In this document: positions 62,526 to 64,000 of the stretch, one piece after another | How positions within the stretch are numbered: position 1 is the first letter of the stretch | Layout of the letters: the number at the start of each line of letters is the position of its first letter | NCBI GenBank assembly: GCA_965603075.1 | Contig: CBFDBO010000017.1 | Location: forward strand, 8,159-72,158 | Direction: 5' to 3' | Length of the DNA stretch: 64,000 bases | Source of the DNA: JABJOR01 sp965603075 | GTDB taxonomy: Bacteria > Pseudomonadota > Alphaproteobacteria > Rhodospirillales > Casp-alpha2 | Notes under the pieces: generated by a model | What the model was told of the DNA's origin: nothing | Database searches by the model: none | What the model saw: the letters and a program-made list of their open reading frames with translations, nothing else | Made by a program: the position numbers and the translations under genes

Positions 62526-63917
62526 GTGATGACTGTATCCTTTTGTGATTTCGTTCAGAAACTTACGTATCAGGACCTGCCAGAAGACGTGCGCTGGATC
62601 ATGCAGCGCAGTTTGCTTGATACAATCGGGGTTGCGGCGGTGGGATCACGTACAAAAATTTCAACAATTACCCAGCAAATAGCCATGGAGCATATGGCGG
62701 CGGGCGGTGCTGATGAAAATCCAAAATCCCGCATGATCTTTGATGGACGTGTTGTCAGCCCCACGGGGGCGGCCATGAACGGGGGCTTTGCCATCGATAG
62801 CATTGATGCCCATGATGGTAATTCGGCTGTAAAAGGTCACGCGGGTTCCGGGGTGTTTCCGGCCGTGGTGGCGGTGGCCGATGATCTGCGCCGACGCGGG
62901 GCGGCATTATCGGGACAAGATTTCATAACCGCGCTCGCCGTCGGATATGAAATTGCTTACCGGGTTGGACATGTCCAACATGCCACTTGTGATGATTACC
63001 ATACCTCGGGTGCGTGGACGGCGGTTGGTGCGGCGGCGGCATGCGGGCGATTGTTAGGTCTTGATAACGAACAGCTCCGTCACGCCGTTGGCATTGCCGA
63101 ATATCACGGACCGCGCAGCCAGATGATGCGCTGTATCGATCATCCAACTATGTTGCGCGATGGCGTGGGGTGGGGATCGCCCGCCGGGGTCAGTGCGGCT
63201 TATATGGCGAAGCTCGGTTTTACGGGCGCCCCCGCCATCACCATCGAAGGTGAGGATGATATTACACAATCATTCTGGTCCGATCTGGGGGATACGCGTC
63301 TAGGGGATACCAGTCTGGGAAACGGGTGGCGCATCAGAGAAACCCACTATAAAAAATATCCGGTGTGTCGCTGGGCGCACCCGGCCATTGATCTGGCCGA
63401 TACATTAATGATTGAGCATAATTTGGAAAGCGGCGATATCGATCACGCCCGCATTACCACATTTCATAATGCGACACGGTTGGCTGGGCATGATCCACAA
63501 ACCTTGGATGAGCTAACCTATGGTTTGGCCTTTCCGTTGGCAATCATGATTTGCAAACGCCGCATCGGTGCGGTGGAGGTCAGCGATAGTATACTGGATG
63601 ATGCGGAGGTTCGCCGGATGAGCGTGGCCACAGAAATAGTCGAGTCAAAAGAGTACACGGAAAAAAGTATCGCCACGCGGTGGGCTGATGTAACGCTCTA
63701 TCTTAAAGACGGGCGCATCCTACAATCGGAGCCAGCCACCCCTAGGGGCGATCCTGAAAACCCACTTTCCGATGAAGAAATCCACGCCAAATATCACATG
63801 CTCGCCGATCCTATCATTGGCGAACATCGCGCCAACGACATTGAGGCCATGGTGCCGCATGTAAGCGATCAGGGGTTTGAATTGGGCGCATTGTTTGATT
63901 TGATTCTAAAGGATTAA
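62526..63917 (+). CDS. MmgE/PrpD-family protein
   Basis: 463 residues. RSLLDTIGVAAVGS, AAMNGGFAIDSIDAHDGNSAVKGHAGSGVFPAVVAVAD, GYEIAYRVG, HTSGAWTAVGAAAACGRLLGLD and KKYPVCRWAHPAIDLA are conserved in the 2-methylcitrate dehydratase / immune-responsive gene 1 superfamily. Known members are dehydratases or cis-aconitate decarboxylases. No methylcitrate-cycle gene is near, and the neighbours are purine genes, so the substrate is uncertain. Residues near 254-266 carry LGDTRLGDTSLG, an in-frame duplication. GGGGTG precedes the start region; the next ATG (62529) is an alternative start. Confidence 0.85.
   Translation: MMTVSFCDFVQKLTYQDLPEDVRWIMQRSLLDTIGVAAVGSRTKISTITQQIAMEHMAAGGADENPKSRMIFDGRVVSPTGAAMNGGFAIDSIDAHDGNSAVKGHAGSGVFPAVVAVADDLRRRGAALSGQDFITALAVGYEIAYRVGHVQHATCDDYHTSGAWTAVGAAAACGRLLGLDNEQLRHAVGIAEYHGPRSQMMRCIDHPTMLRDGVGWGSPAGVSAAYMAKLGFTGAPAITIEGEDDITQSFWSDLGDTRLGDTSLGNGWRIRETHYKKYPVCRWAHPAIDLADTLMIEHNLESGDIDHARITTFHNATRLAGHDPQTLDELTYGLAFPLAIMICKRRIGAVEVSDSILDDAEVRRMSVATEIVESKEYTEKSIATRWADVTLYLKDGRILQSEPATPRGDPENPLSDEEIHAKYHMLADPIIGEHRANDIEAMVPHVSDQGFELGALFDLILKD
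63285..63314 (+). repeat. 15-base in-frame tandem duplication in the MmgE/PrpD gene
   Basis: CTGGGGGATACGCGT and CTAGGGGATACCAGT are adjacent and encode LGDTR and LGDTS; a third, diverged unit beginning CTGGGAAACGGG follows. Confidence 0.8.
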
Positions 63918-63944
63918 GGATAGAAGACTACCGGGTTATTTAGC

Positions 63945-64000
63945 TTTTCTTTTAGCCCACCACAGATAGCGCCTTTCTTTTAGCCCACCACAGGTAGCGC
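63945..64000. repeat. Two tandem 28-base repeats reaching the window edge
   Basis: Units at 63945-63972 and 63973-64000 agree at 26 of 28 positions and share TTTCTTTTAGCCCACCACAG followed by RTAGCGC. The array may continue beyond the window. Confidence 0.85.

Noticed and set aside
63945..64000. Possible CRISPR array from 28-base repeats
   Set aside because: The two units are directly adjacent with no spacers, and no cas gene is in the window.
1..64000. Defence island, prophage, integron or insertion sequence
   Set aside because: No transposase, integrase, restriction, toxin-antitoxin or phage-structural motifs were found in any frame I read.

Overview
The window reads as chromosomal DNA of a Gram-negative alphaproteobacterium, probably aquatic or marine. 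TonB receptor and periplasmic binding-protein genes show the cell type. Aerobic-style cobalamin names and order (CobB/CobQ/CobO/CobS/CobT/CobU), membrane urate hydroxylase PuuD with PuuE/UraD/UraH, FbpABC iron uptake and a bacterial voltage-gated cation channel fit Alphaproteobacteria. I cannot fix the genus. There are no tRNA or rRNA genes, phage genes, transposases, CRISPR arrays or recognisable defence islands. Coding density is high, mostly in tightly overlapping operons.

Layout. 0.2-7.3 kb: stress and membrane genes (Bax-inhibitor-like protein, two-domain universal stress protein), a voltage-gated channel with a calcium-like selectivity filter, an NhaR-type regulator, a GFA-family zinc protein, an Ntn amidase and a membrane-anchored class III adenylate cyclase. 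7.5-20.9 kb: cobalamin region. A histidine phosphatase precedes a full-length cobalamin riboswitch that leads btuB-cobB-btuFCD-cobQ-cbiB-cobD-cobO. A convergent set cobU-cobT-cobS has its own, compact cobalamin riboswitch. The window holds uptake, adenosylation, amidation and nucleotide-loop assembly, but no corrin-ring genes. 21.2-25.6 kb: hemerythrin-like protein and a Fur-type-controlled fbpABC iron importer. 25.8-30.2 kb: three-part ABC exporter (ATPase, FtsX-type permease, HlyD adaptor). 30.2-39.5 kb: MFS transporter, a repeat-rich intergenic region with a candidate 21-residue His/Asp-rich peptide gene, and a deoxynucleoside degradation operon deoC-ALDH16-PNP-deoA-deoB-add. 39.6-42.9 kb: an orphan solute-binding protein / sensor kinase pair. 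43.1-62.3 kb: purine catabolism in several operons. 62.5-63.9 kb: an MmgE/PrpD-family protein, then a tandem repeat running to the window edge.

How the genes work together. Nucleosides are cleaved by purine and thymidine phosphorylases and deaminated by Add. DeoB and DeoC turn the sugar phosphate into glyceraldehyde-3-phosphate and acetaldehyde, and the double ALDH may oxidise the aldehyde. Bases enter through a BMP-type ABC importer encoded in the same operon as a fused xanthine dehydrogenase, XdhC and UraH. Adenine, guanine and 8-oxoguanine deaminases feed xanthine/urate, and PuuD, UraH, UraD, PuuE, allantoicase and AllA carry urate to glyoxylate plus urea. No urease is in the window.

The observations most worth following are the channel filter TLEDWTD; the 24-bp hairpin plus U-tract in front of the channel gene, whose only imperfect pairs are G-U on the coding strand; the two dissimilar cobalamin riboswitches; the small His/Asp-rich ORF in a nest of short tandem repeats; the kinase/binding-protein pair lacking a permease; and a recurring pattern of 2-3-copy short tandem duplications. 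All functional calls rest on reading the sequence and family knowledge; no database search was run.
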